A stretch of DNA of 64,000 bases from Paulinella micropora (lineage: Eukaryota > Cercozoa > Imbricatea > Euglyphida), in contig BJOX01000061.1 of assembly GCA_009731375.1 (NCBI GenBank), positions 778,597 through 842,596 of the forward strand, in the 5' to 3' direction. This document shows, one piece after another, positions 18,894-29,939 of the stretch. The notes under the pieces are model-generated. The model searched no databases. It was not told the DNA's origin and was given only the letters and a program-made list of their open reading frames with translations. The stretch's first letter is position 1, and every line of letters starts with the position of its first letter. The position numbers and the translations under genes were made by a program.

Positions 18894-19244
18894 TCACTTC
18901 TTACTTGAAGAAGGCGATGGAAGGCAAATTCCTATGAGTAAAGTCAAAATACCGACATAAGTATTAGCAACCTGGCACTGCAAGTTCTTTTCAGATAGCC
19001 TTACGATACAAAGGGTTATAATGGCAATAATGATACCCATTTGAAATAAGTATTTAATAAGTCGGCTGTCGGTCGGTCTGTTTTTTATACAACAACAATT
19101 CCAGTTATCTTCCAATTCGTGCTCTACTTTTTTTTCCTCAGTCTTTAGTTCTACTTCAAGAACACGAGACTTTAATTCTGGAGTTAGTTCGCCATCCATA
19201 CCCTTAATATGTGGCGATATATGAAGTCGCGTATTGTTGGACAT
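18894..19244 (-). CDS. Membrane protein with two transmembrane segments
   Basis: Intact 116-residue ORF. Residues 1-60 are charged (ELTPELKSRVLEVELKTEEKK) with a CCC cluster, followed by two hydrophobic segments, about residues 66-83 (YLFQMGIIIAIITLCIV) and 92-108 (NTYVGILTLLIGICLP). The layout suggests a small integral virion or host-membrane protein. No family recognised. Confidence 0.55.
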   Translation of the reverse strand: MSNNTRLHISPHIKGMDGELTPELKSRVLEVELKTEEKKVEHELEDNWNCCCIKNRPTDSRLIKYLFQMGIIIAIITLCIVRLSEKNLQCQVANTYVGILTLLIGICLPSPSSSKK

Positions 19245-19290
19245 TTGAAAAAACGACTGCTCTGATTTCTGCTAATTGGTTTGCTTGGTC

Positions 19291-22200
19291 TTATAATATA
19301 TTAAGTAAAGTTTTATTTTCTTTTTCTAAATCAACTAACTTTTCTGATAATTGTTGAACCGATTTAATTAACGGGGCGATAAACTCGGAATAACCTATAC
19401 CATAACCGACATCACCACTATCAACACATTTGACATCTTCTGGATTAACACTCACACCTTTCAATTCGCATTCTTTTCTTTGCTTTGACACGGAACCATA
19501 ATTGTTTCTTTTATAAAACCGCCAAAATCTAGCATATTCATTTCTGTTAGTATTTCTTCTAATTTCCTGTGCTATTAAGCCAGTCCTACATTTTTTTTTT
19601 ATCATCAATCATATGATAGCAGACTGGATTTAACTTATTAATAAAATCTAAGCCTAAGCATTCCTTTATATCTTCTTTTTTTTCTCCTGTCTGAATATTG
19701 AATTGGATTAGACAATACCCATAATTGTCCATCGCTTGCTTTCAAAGACATTAAAGCAGTATTTGAACTATTCTCCCATATGAACCCACTCGTTGAAGAA
19801 TTATTCACTCTAAATATAATAGCATAAGAAGTTATTCCTCCTCCTACTCCTCCTGCTGGTGCTGTTCCTCCATTTAACGCTTTATTTGCTCCAGACTGAG
19901 ACATATAAATCCCCCATGCTGAATCAGCAGTATCCCATACAAATATTCCTCTCGCATTCGTCCCGTCTGTTTGTCCTTGAATTCCTATTTTCGCTCCATT
20001 ATTAGTTGTGGTCGTTAGCAACCCAGAATATGTAATTCCCGCATTCGCCGTTATTAATCCTTTTGTCCATAAAGTGCCGTTTGCGCCATTCAATGACATT
20101 AATAGTTGCTCCCCTGAATTCTCCCATATAAAACCCATCGTAGAATCATTAGCAACCCTAAAACGAAAACTATACGAAGCAAAAACATTTCCTGAAACGG
20201 CTAAACCATTTGCCAAACTTCTAGTGTTTCCACCTCCGCCAGATGCCGCATAAATTCCCCAACTTGTGTTGGTGGTATCCCATAGAAATATCCCTTTTGC
20301 GTTTGTTCCGTCTGTTAGTCCCTGAATTCCTATTTTCGCTCCACTGGCATTCGTTACTGACGTTAGTGTGCCAGTGTATGTAATCCCCGCATTCGCAGTT
20401 AGTAATCCTGCTGTGCTTATATTCATCTCCTCAGACCATATTATATTGCTTCCTGCTGCTATTCCTGATTTATAGCTAAAAGCAAGTTTGTTTGAGTTTT
20501 TGTATAGCCAAGGAGGCTTGATTTCCAGTTTGCGCCATCATAATAAGCATCAAAACTTAAGCCTATATTGTCGTGTGCCCAGTTCAATAATTGAAATGTT
20601 GGATAAGCATCCGCCGTTGTTATTGCTTGTAAGTGTGCCCCTCCGATATTTGAAGCAGTCCCGTATATTCTAAGCCCCCTGTCGCCCCATTTGCTGATTT
20701 CGTTGTATTGCCTATGATTATTGGCTTACCTGATGCTGTTGTTATTTTGTCGCTCGTTGTTAATGTTGTCGTAGATATTCCTGCGGTTGAAGTAATTGTT
20801 CCACCATTTCTTATGTTGTTTGAGTTCATATCCAAAGCACCATAAAACCGCATACCCCCAGCATGGTTAAAACGGACAATGTCAGACGAAGCACTTTTAT
20901 TATCTAAAAGTTTTGAAATATAAAGTCCCGCCCCTTTTACATCAAATGCTACATTCGTGAATACATAACCTCTTTGGTCTGCGGTTCCACTTGTAGCAGT
21001 ATTTAGAGTAAATAAGAAATATTGATAATCACCTGATGTCTGTGAAAAGAATATATATCTCCTCCATTTTGGTTTAATATCCTCGCCCCATTATATGTTA
21101 TATTTCCACCATTAATGATAACTTGATTATTAAAATCGGCCGTTTGCGTTAAAGTTAGATATTTTATCGTAGTGCTTGTCCGTTGAATGTTTTAATTCCT
21201 GTTATTGTTTGGTCTCCTGTTAGTTTCACACAATTGTCATCCAGATATTGCCTATTTACCGCTTCATTCGCATTTTGTGGTGCTCCTAGATTAACAATCC
21301 TACTACTATTACAATCTAAGCCAGTAGCATTAAACCACGAAACAATCGTCCCGTCAATAATAAAACTTATTTTTTCCGCAGAAATTTCAAAGTTGTAATA
21401 TGTTGCCGTGTTCATATCCAAACTAGCAATTGACCCGATATTACTTGTAGAATTGAAAACGATGAATGTGCCTTGTGTTGTTGAATTGATTGAATTTCCA
21501 GTTATTTCAACGCCACTGCTATATATCTTAATTCCTGCTATGGTTTGGTTTCCTGAGGTTTTAACTGCCGAAGTATCAAAAACAGAAACATCCACACTTT
21601 CAACAAGATTTACATTTGTTATGCTTTGGTTTCCCATATTTAGCCCTCCTGTCATACTAGCAGTGCCGTCTAATCTAAGAAAGGGTGATGCCACGTTTCT
21701 CCATTGTCCAGTGCTATAAATGAGTAGTTGATTATTTGATGCTGTTGTTATAATCACATCGCTATGTGTATCAATACTTCCACTCGCCGACACTTTCGCC
21801 GTGTTCGTATCGTGCTCTGATAGCCAAGTTGTGATAGACCTACCATTTAGTTGATTTACATTTGTTATGCTTTGGCTTTTCATATCAAGACCCCCACTCG
21901 CATTTATTATACTGCTAAATGTTTTAATTCCTCCTATGGTTTGGTCTCCTGTTAGTTTGACCACCGAACCATCAACTGCGAGATTAGCGAGATCAATTCC
22001 ATCATATGTAGAAGCCCCTGAAATAGCAAAACCGCTCATATTTAGTCCTCCCGTCATACTGGCTGTGCCGTCTAATCTAAGAAAGGGTGGTGTGGTGTTT
22101 CTCCATTGTCCTGTGCTATACATAAGCAGTTGGTTATCTGCTGGGAAGCCTGATATTGTCACATCGCTGTGGCTATCTATACTTCCACCTGCTGAAACTT

Positions 22201-22822
22201 TATTATTATTATCATTATGCTCAAATATCCATTCATCAACATCTTTTGTATTTAGCAAATTTACTCCTGTTATATTCAAATATCCGCCCATACTAATATT
22301 GCCGAATTCATTTATCGGAAAGGTTTTATTTACCCAGTTTATTGAATTATATGTGAGATAACTATTAGTGGCTATTGGTGCGGTTATGACTACATCAGAA
22401 AGTGTATCAGTTGAACCGAGGGCGGTATTCCTCCATTTACCATCTACATCATTATATGTTAAGTATTGACCGACCACTGGTGCAGATATGTTTGTGTCAA
22501 TCAAATTACATAAACTGGTTTGGTGCGGATTGGAAGTATTGCTTCTGTGTTGAGTTGAGGCTTTGACTTCGTCGTTGTCCCTCACTCGTTGTTCTGTATA
22601 ATATAAATTTTTTCCTTCTTTGATGTCAGTCGTTGATTTTAAAGCGAGCCGTGTATCAAATCGCGCATCAGTATAATAAGGATTTATACGGTCGGAATCT
22701 TCTGGCACTCTGTCTGTATTCAGACCGACTATGTTTGTGTTCGTTAAGTCTAAGTTTGCTATTGATAGGCTGTCTGTCGCGATTTCTGACAAGCCTAAGA
22801 GAGACTTGTATTCAGTACCCAT
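19291..22822 (-). pseudogene. Long receptor-binding fibre with peptidase S74 chaperone domain, multiply frameshifted
   Basis: Start ATG 22822 (MGTEYKSLLGLSE) is preferred over 22894. The N-terminus has NPYYTDARFDTRLALKS and NLYYTEQRVRD, typical of phage tail-fibre linkers. The shaft repeats units such as STGQWRN..PFLRLDGTASM, GGLNM, KLTGDQTI.GIKTF and HSDV. The C-terminus has SDRRKK (about 19715) and TGLIAQE...VGYGIGYSEFIAPLIKSVQQL with a closing coiled coil: the S74 domain that trims itself after fibre trimerisation. At least five frame changes occur (about 21165, 21065, 20620, 20430, 19640). Full length would be about 1,170 codons. It probably binds the host cell. Confidence 0.7.
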
Positions 22823-22945
22823 TGTATGTATACAAAGATTTTGAAAAATCTTTGAGCAAAATCTTTTTTGTGAAACTTTTTCTAAGAGTTTCAATTAATT
22901 ATTTATATATTTAAAAAATACTAAAATATAATAATCTTAGTATAA

Positions 22946-23469
22946 ATGCCGTCTCCCGAAGCAAGCCGACAAAATTGGGGAAAAGCAGTTGATGGAATCA
23001 AACAAAAAGCAAAGCAGAGAAAAATGGAACACACCAAAAAGGTTTTGGAACAATACCGAAATGCGGTTAAAAATGAAGACGAAGATATGGAACGAAAAAT
23101 AGCAGAGATAGAAAATAAGAATTTAGCAACAGATATTATTAATGAGAGGACCAAGATGACACACCCGAGCAGAGTGAGAGTGAAAGTGAATGTGATTTTA
23201 CTGATATCATTGCTGAAAAGATGGCGAAAATGAAGATGAGAAGAAAGAAAGCGGAAACTAAGAGAGAAAAGAAGAAGAGTAAGAAACCGGAGCCTGAGCC
23301 GGAGAGTGAAGAAAGTGAAAGCGAAAGCGAAAGTGAAGAAGAAGCACCAAAACCGAAGAAAGGGAAAGGTAAAAAATCAAGCAGTGTGAGTGTGAAAGTA
23401 TATAATCAATCTTTTGGTGGTGCTAAGAAAGAAAAAAATAATGTTGAAAAATGTTTCTTAAAATTCTGA
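22946..23469 (+). pseudogene. Charged coiled-coil protein with basic and Glu/Ser-rich parts
   Basis: The N-terminal frame (MPSPEASRQNWGKAVDG, then a K/E/R coiled coil) switches frame at about 23150-23160; the second frame continues through a DFTDIIAEKMAKMKMRRKKAE stretch, a KKSKKPEPEPESEESESES block and a KPKKGKGKK block to the stop at 23469. Divergent from the fibre gene with about 120 nt between starts. Possibly a DNA- or capsid-associated protein; no family recognised. Confidence 0.5.
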
Positions 23470-23493
23470 TCCCACTTATCTTTTCTATAGTTT

Positions 23494-23995
23494 TTATATA
23501 GTTTTTATTTTATTGTTAAATGTAGATACTCCAATAAAAATATAATCAATCTCTTTCAAATACCTTTCATCCTTTTTTTGAAACTCTTTATTTCTATTTG
23601 CGAGGTCTTCCCGCCTTTTAACAAAACTATTTCGAATATTTTCAATTTCCGCGGAAGTTTCTTTCTTCGTTCCCTTTCTTATTTTTCTATAAATAGGTAT
23701 ATCATGAATATAGTCTCTAAATTTTCTTAAATCATTGTTTAGTTTTTCAATCTCTCATTGTATCTCCACTTAATGAAATGTCATTGGTTGGCTTAATAGC
23801 GGTTTGTTTGTTTTTCTGAAGGTTTAAACTTAGGTGGTGGTTTCGTAGTTTTCTTAAAATTTTCTTTTCCGAAACCATCTTCCCATAATGTTCCATCAAT
23901 TTAAGCAGTTCTGACTTTTTTAATTTGCTAATTTGTGGACATCGTCTCCGTTTTTCTTCACCTAATACCTTTCTCAGGACTTTTACGGTCGGCAT
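23494..23995 (-). pseudogene. Unknown protein with SAP-like N-terminus and coiled-coil C-terminus
   Basis: Start ATG 23995 gives MPTVKVLRKVLGEEKRRR, then SKLKKSELLKLMEHYGKM, which resembles a SAP-type helix-extended-helix. A frame change near 23745-23810 leads to a coiled coil that ends with TAA at 23494-23496. A DNA-binding role is possible. Its start faces the integrase start 36 nt away. Confidence 0.45.
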
Positions 23996-24030
23996 TGTAT
24001 ATATAAAAAATATTTTCATATTTTGTATAA
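23996..24030. promoter_or_regulatory. Short divergent promoter
   Basis: The 35 nt between two opposite ATGs are nearly pure A/T, with TATATATAAAA and CATATTTTGTATAA. Both genes must use this interval for transcription start and leader. Confidence 0.5.
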
Positions 24031-25046
24031 ATGGACAATAAACATACAATCATTAATGCGGAAGACACACCTACGGGAGAATTAGTTAAAACAAAAGAAG
24101 AAGAAGCACAAGAAATCCATCATCAGAAAAAGAACCCGAAAATATGGAACACGATATGGGTTGATAAACCATTAGACCAAGTTTTCTTAGACTTAGCAGA
24201 TATGAGTAAGATAAAAGATAAGAGAGGAAATAAAGGATATGCTTGGGTGCTTGTTTGGATTGATTGTCATTCAAGATATTTAATAATCATTCCACTAAAA
24301 AATAAAACAGCAAAAGAAGTCTATTATGCTTTAAAATCAATCAAATATAAACCGAAATCAATTACTACCGACAGCGGGGGAGAATATAAAGGAGCGACCC
24401 GCGAATATTTTATTGAAAATGGAATTAGACATGATGTAGTTGAAGTTGGCGACCATAGAGCCTTAGCGGTTGTTGATAGAGTTATAAGGAGTATTAGAAG
24501 ATGGCTAGACCTTTATTTGAAACCAATCATAATTTTGATTGGGTTAGTTATATTCAAGACTTAGTCAATGCTTATAATCATAAAGTTCATAGAGGAATTC
24601 AAGCTAAACCAGCGGAAGTATTTTTCGGGAGAGATAAAAATACCCAAAAAATCACTCGCGATCATTTAATAGACGACTTCAATGTTGGTGATAGTGTAAG
24701 AAAAGAAAATAAACGAAATGTTTTCTCCAAAGGCGGAAAGACTTTCAGTAAAGTTATTTATAAAGTCAAAGGCCGTTCCGGATTTAAGTTAATATTAAAT
24801 AATGACGAATTAGTAAGCCCACGAGATTGATTGAAGACTGATTTTATTAAGCCAATTGACGAAGAAAAAGATATGAAGGAGCAAACTAAAGAAGTTATTA
24901 AAGAGAAGAAGACTAAAGAACTGCTAAAGAGAGAAGAAATAGAACCACAAAACATAAGAACTAGCAAGAGGGAAAGAAAAGCAAAAGTCCAATTGATATT
25001 TAATGAAAAACTTTCCTGTATTCGTAGTGTCTCTTGTCAACTCTGA
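24031..25046 (+). pseudogene. rve-type (retroviral-like) integrase, broken
   Basis: Inserts the viral DNA into host chromosomes. The core has DLADMSKIKD (first Asp), WVLVWIDCHSRYLIIIPL, and TTDSGGEYKG (second Asp). The position of the catalytic Glu, 35 residues after the second Asp, reads VVDRVIRSI, so Asp replaces Glu. A frameshift near 24505-24530 leads into NAYNHKVHRGIQAKPAEVFFG and a C-terminal FNVGDSVRKENK...VSPRD (SH3/chromo-like). A TGA at 24828-24830 precedes a charged tail in the same frame. One integrase at the end of the element agrees with Polinton layout. Confidence 0.8.
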
Positions 25047-25117
25047 AGAAGCCAAAAATAAGGAGCGATTTGAAAGAGAATTCAAAATGGAATTTATTTT
25101 GCTAATATTTTTGTTGT

Positions 25118-25627
25118 TTAATCGAAGATGACCCGATAAGCAGTCTTGATAGTGAGCCCATAGAAGTTAGCAATTACGTCTATGTTGTCCCACAACCTGA
25201 ATAATTTCAATGAACCATCAGTGAACTCGACAACAAATATTTCGGGTGTCTGGTCTTTGCGCAATTCTGACTTAAATCGGTTCAATTGGACAACTGGCAT
25301 TCCAATATTCACATGACTGAAAAGTAAAGCAGTTCCATTTTTCTTATCCAAATGAACCCAATACTTGCTGTCGCTTATTATGGGACGATTTTTCCGATCA
25401 ATATTTGGAACTTTGACTGGGGTTGCCCTGCTACCTCCTAATTCTCTCGGAATACTTCCTGAAACAATGCGCCCAATCAACAAATCCTCAAAGTTGTCAG
25501 TCAATGTCTGCAAAACATTTTTTGTGGAAATGAAGTGAACAACAAAACATACCTTAACTTCGGGGTCTTCTTGGTGGTCTTGCTCAAGTTCCACTGGTTC
25601 CTCCTGTGTGGTTGGGACGTCCGCCAT
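25118..25627 (-). CDS. Unknown gene with a probable 45-nt intron
   Basis: The ORF starts MADVPTTQEEPVELEQ and runs 169 codons. Inside it, 25502-25546 (minus) is a perfect GT...AG candidate: AAG|GTATGTTTTG...TTTTGCAG|ACATTG, 45 nt, divisible by three, coding a Val/Phe-rich stretch unlike its surroundings. Removing it joins EDPEVK to TLTDNFEDLL. The rest is a compact alpha/beta-looking protein (IVSGSIPRELGG, KYWVHLDKK, EIFVVEFTDGSLKLF). Codon use is less A/T-biased than the virus, so it looks host-derived. Family unknown. Confidence 0.5.
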   Translation of the reverse strand: MADVPTTQEEPVELEQDHQEDPEVKVCFVVHFISTKNVLQTLTDNFEDLLIGRIVSGSIPRELGGSRATPVKVPNIDRKNRPIISDSKYWVHLDKKNGTALLFSHVNIGMPVVQLNRFKSELRKDQTPEIFVVEFTDGSLKLFRLWDNIDVIANFYGLTIKTAYRVIFD

Positions 25628-25907
25628 CTATGCACACACAAAAACAGCGAGGGTTTGGACTTCTCAACTTGGACACTTTGGGAATTCTGAAAAAGTCCAA
25701 GAATGAAAAAAAGAAACAGACAAAAACACGTGATTGAATTTCTGGAATTTCTGCTGACAATTTGAAATGCCGATAAAAAAGGAAAAGCGAATTTTTTTTT
25801 TACACCGCACACCTAGAGGCTCAGGTCAAAAAGCCCCCGTGTGGTTTTTTTACATGGACAACTTTTCTTTGTGAGAGTAGCCTTAACAAGACAAAGTGCG
25901 AACAACG

Positions 25908-26381
25908 ATGAGTGAAGATGATGGAAGAAGCAAGAGTGATGAAGAGTATGTTGAACGAGAAACCCCAAATAAGTGGTTAGAGAAATTAAGAGATAAGAAC
26001 TATGCTGAATTAACGAGATATAAAGCAAGTAGTGAATTAAGAATTGACACTATACAGAGTAGAAAGGAGCACAAACGACAATAATTATTGGAATTAGAGA
26101 GACAAGAAAAAGCAGAACAAAATAAATTTATGGTTATTGAAGAATTACTAAATCAGAAAAAAGAAGCAGCAGAACGAAAAGAAAAAATAGATTTGGTAAA
26201 GAGAGAAGAAAAGAGAAAAGAACTGAACAAGAAAAAACAATTACGATTATTTGAGAATTGGCTAAGTGCTGAAAATCAACAAATGGGAGTTGATGATGAG
26301 ATTAGAGCAAGAAAGATGATTGAAGGAGGAAAAACAACATATAATGTAATTGAAGAATATGAGAGACAGAGAATTAATTGA
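25908..26381 (+). pseudogene. Highly charged coiled-coil protein with an in-frame stop
   Basis: From ATG 25908 (MSEDDGRSKSDEEYVER) the frame reaches TAA at 26082-26084 and continues open in the same frame to 26381, rich in E, K, R and Q. A/G-rich composition resembles the viral genes, so this may be the last viral gene, beyond the unknown gene at 25118. No domain recognised. Confidence 0.4.
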
Positions 26382-26709
26382 AATAGTAGTTTTCACCACT
26401 AACTCCTTTTGCGTATAGGAGTATAAACAAGTGCGCATTCAATTTAAAAAAAATTGGGCGAAAGCCCTCCTTGTTTGCAAAGGAAATTTTATCTACCATA
26501 CTTGTTGTGTGTGGTAGGTGGTTGAGCCGGAGTTGCTTCTAAAGAGGAAGACGAAAAAGGTCAGTTTAATGATATATACGTTTTTCTCGTAGTGTGCTGT
26601 AGAAGGCTTTTTGTTTGTTTTTGTTTCTTTGTATTTATAATCAATAGGAGGGGCTGCAACAAACTGGAAGTGTCGAGAATTTGATACACCTTCTATGTTA
26701 TCAACTACT
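26382..26709. other. Non-coding; probable right edge of the viral region
   Basis: No ORF of note. CTACCATA...TGTGGTAG and GGGCGAAAGCCC form small hairpins. Composition becomes host-like here. No clear terminal inverted repeat with positions 1-270 is visible. Confidence 0.35.
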
Positions 26710-26874
<165 letters not shown>

Positions 26875-27786
26875 AGAGAAAGAAAGTATTTATGTTTTTA
26901 ATAGTATATATAGAGTATATGTTTTTAATAATATATATGATGAATACAGGGTAGAATATGTAACACCAGCAAGATAAGACAGGAGTACTTTGTCTCCATA
27001 TCACCTTCTTCTTGTATAAGAGGTGCGTATGGGGCTTATTTCAAACGGTATCTGTGAGTAACCATTCGAAAGAAGGAAGTCAGAGGTTTTGTTTTTAAGC
27101 GTCCCAACGTGCTGTTGCATGAGAGAGAGAGAGAGAGAGAANNNNNNNNNNAGAGACCTACAAACACACACACACACACACAACTAGAATGTACGTACTT
27201 TGATCAACAACTGCAAACGCACAAAAAACTTTGAATTGCTTGAAATTCAGAAATCACAGAATATTAAGGGTTTAATGTTCCTACTTCACAGGATTTGCTC
27301 GCTGGTGCCCCCACATTTCACTTTATCTTATATGTTTGCAGCCGTCGTTCGTCTTCGTATGAAGCCTCATCACTCCGCGCCGAGGAAAAAGACACGCGAG
27401 CTCTGGAAATTGGAAAAGGAGCTAAGGAAACTGGAAAAGAAGCAGGCAGCATGCTAACAAGCATACCTCAAAAGCGGTTTCGCCAAAAAAATTCATTTGG
27501 TCTATCGATAATATTTAGAAACGAAACGGTTTTATAAGGAAACGGCTGCTAGAATCCCGAAAGCCATTGAGAACCTATTGTGTTTAGAAAGGATTTATCT
27601 GGCACCGGTCTATCAAAAATATTTGAAAAAAGACATCTCGGCCGTTCACCTCTTTCTCCGGCTCAAACAAAAATGTTAAGGTGTTGTGGCTGAGTTCCAC
27701 AAAGACGATTCTCCCAAAAAAACAATTGGAGGAGAATCCTAAATAAAAACAAACTATCCTACGTTGACCAGGATGTTGCAATCCTG
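26875..27786. repeat. Host intergenic sequence with GA and CA repeats and a 10-N gap
   Basis: A second GA run (27121-27141), the gap 27142-27151 and a CA run (27169-27182) lie here. The remainder shows no supported gene. Confidence 0.6.
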
Positions 27787-28733
27787 TTGCCTCAATACAA
27801 GGAAGAAGATGCTCTGAATTCGCCAGAATCTTTGTCTTCGGTAGATATCCTGAACGCCCCAACTGGCAAGGAGCGAAAACATGTACCACCACCTGGTCAG
27901 GACACTGACAACAGCTTGAACATGAGTAACCAAGCGTTGGAAGAGGATGATTACGTATCGTTTAAACCAATCCTGAATTTAGGAGCACATGCTGCAAAGT
28001 CAGTGGAGAACTATCCTACTCTCTCTCGTTCCTCTACTGGCAGTTATACTGTCACAGCTCGTACGCGTTCTCCTTCACTAGAAGTGGAGGACTTTGATCA
28101 GGGGTCCCAATGCAAAAAACACAGAATTCTATCTCCGTCAGCAGCTGACAAAGTCAATCGTAAGTGGGGAAACATACTCTCGTCCCCTGGGTCTGAGGGG
28201 AGCTCTGGCGCCAAAACTGATAACCCGAAGGGTATTGTGAACAACAAAACACCCAGGCCCACTGCAAATGCTATCCAGAAAGACGTCGAAATGACCAGGC
28301 TCAAAGAAAAAATAAGGCCCTGCGTGAGCGCTTAGCTGCTCTTCCACATGATAAGTCAATTGAGGAAGACCTTATCCTTTTTTGCAGGGGAAAAACTCCA
28401 AACCTTGGTGGCCAGACTTTACTAGTTCTGGTGAATTGCTTCGAAAAAGTGGCTAAAATTGTTTTTCCTGACCAAGTCCAACGCAACGTTGCACTTGTCA
28501 AACTCGTCAATGAGTGGATCCGAAAGGCAGTAGCAGACAGCCACCCCAAAGCTCCAGTGACACTAGATATTCGGGGAGAGATGATGAAATCAGCAAACAA
28601 CAAATTCGCTTTTGGAGTGCATGTTGCGTTCCAAACCAAAGAAGAAGCAAGTTACATCAAGGAGGTTGCTAACAGCTGCCACGAAGCAAAGGGGCTTTCC
28701 AAGCACCTTGCTGAGGATTACTTTCAACGTTGA
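27787..28733 (+). pseudogene. LINE ORF1-like protein
   Basis: A Ser/Pro-rich N-terminal half (to about 28310) continues, after a frame change in an A run near 28305, into a short coiled coil (LKEKNKALRERLAAL) and a compact domain to 28733. It directly precedes an APE-type endonuclease frame, which suggests ORF1 of a non-LTR retrotransposon. No zinc knuckle is visible. Confidence 0.45.
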
Positions 28734-29087
28734 CGAGCCAAGCCAGAGAGACCTTGGACGACTGCATCGACTCTGCGGACTACTAACACTGCCAGCCAGT
28801 ATGGCTGCTTGACTTCAGTTAGACAGTCGGTAACTTTCAGTAATTCAAATAAGTACTCATTATTAAATACAGAGTCCCATTCTAATATGGAACATAAAAT
28901 TAATAACAAACCGGATCAAATTGCGAACACTCCAGTCAAGAACAACAAGCCTCAATTTGAGATTCTTAATAAAAAAAAAACTAGAAAGTTGACTTTCAGA
29001 GTTCGTGCAGTGCGCGTACTCAAACAACGTGATAATATTGCTGATTCGACCCAATCGTCTACAAAGAGTAATTAGGAAGGTAAAGGA

Positions 29088-29870
29088 GTGAAACTTATTG
29101 CCAAGTACTGCGTAATCAAAAGCAATGATAACAGGATTACTCTGAGAAAATTGGTGGAAAAACACACTGTAAACTACCTCATTTTGCAAAAGAAAAAATG
29201 CATGCAGGCGAAAAGCATCACCACCAAACAAAAAGTAATAAATATAGAAGAACCTTGTAAAAAAGGAGCTTATGAGCATATGGATGGAAAAGAAAATAAA
29301 ATTACGCACCCTCCATGTCCAAAAAAAGACAGAGCATCAGTGAGGTTTGGAACCTACAATGTACATGTTACCAGACCTAAAATCTTGTTAGAAATGCTAA
29401 CTGAGACAATACTGCATAGTGCGGTTGATGTGCTAGCAATTCAAGAATCATGGTTGAAAAAGGACAGAACTGAAAACACTGTATATGATGCTCTTAAAGC
29501 ACTAAACATAAAAATAGATATGTGTTTGTCTCACATAGAACCTCAAATGAAAAGGGGGGGGGGGGGGAGGGGAGGACAAATCCTATTGGTACGCCAATCA
29601 TTAGGCAAGGTTGCAAAATTCAACATTAACAATTACATCGATAAAAAGGACAAATGGCTCCTTGAAAATACTCAGTGGATTTCGATTCGGACTGAACACA
29701 AAACTTTTATTGTTGGTAATATTTACTTACGACCTAAGCAAAATGTTGCTCATATGAAGTCTCAGCACCGAGCACTGCTATCTGCAGTAAATGGTATTAA
29801 TAAAGAAACAAAATACGAAGTGATTTTAATGGGAGATTTTAATTTCCAGGTGTATGATCGGGAGGGTCAA
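29088..29870 (+). pseudogene. LINE ORF2 N-terminus: APE-type endonuclease, truncated
   Basis: The endonuclease/exonuclease/phosphatase fold is shown by RFGTYNVHV, VDVLAIQESW, VGNIYLRPK and EVILMGDFNFQV in the right order. It nicks target DNA for target-primed reverse transcription. A G-run (29554-29574) lies inside. The reverse transcriptase is missing: sequence changes near 29850-29900 into the copia-like element, so the LINE was cut by that insertion or by a rearrangement. Confidence 0.7.
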
Positions 29871-29939
29871 GGAAGCTACCGACAGCTCATCTTCGCCGAC
29901 GACCCTACACATGCAACCAACTTGGACGATACTTCGAAG

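Noticed and set aside
1-26400. A virophage (Lavidaviridae) rather than a Polinton-like virus
   Set aside because: The combination of pPolB and rve integrase occurs in Mavericks/Polintons and also in mavirus, so this is not fully excluded; the MCP and penton blocks and the absence of a recognised virophage-type helicase made PLV the better fit by eye. A profile search of the MCP would decide.
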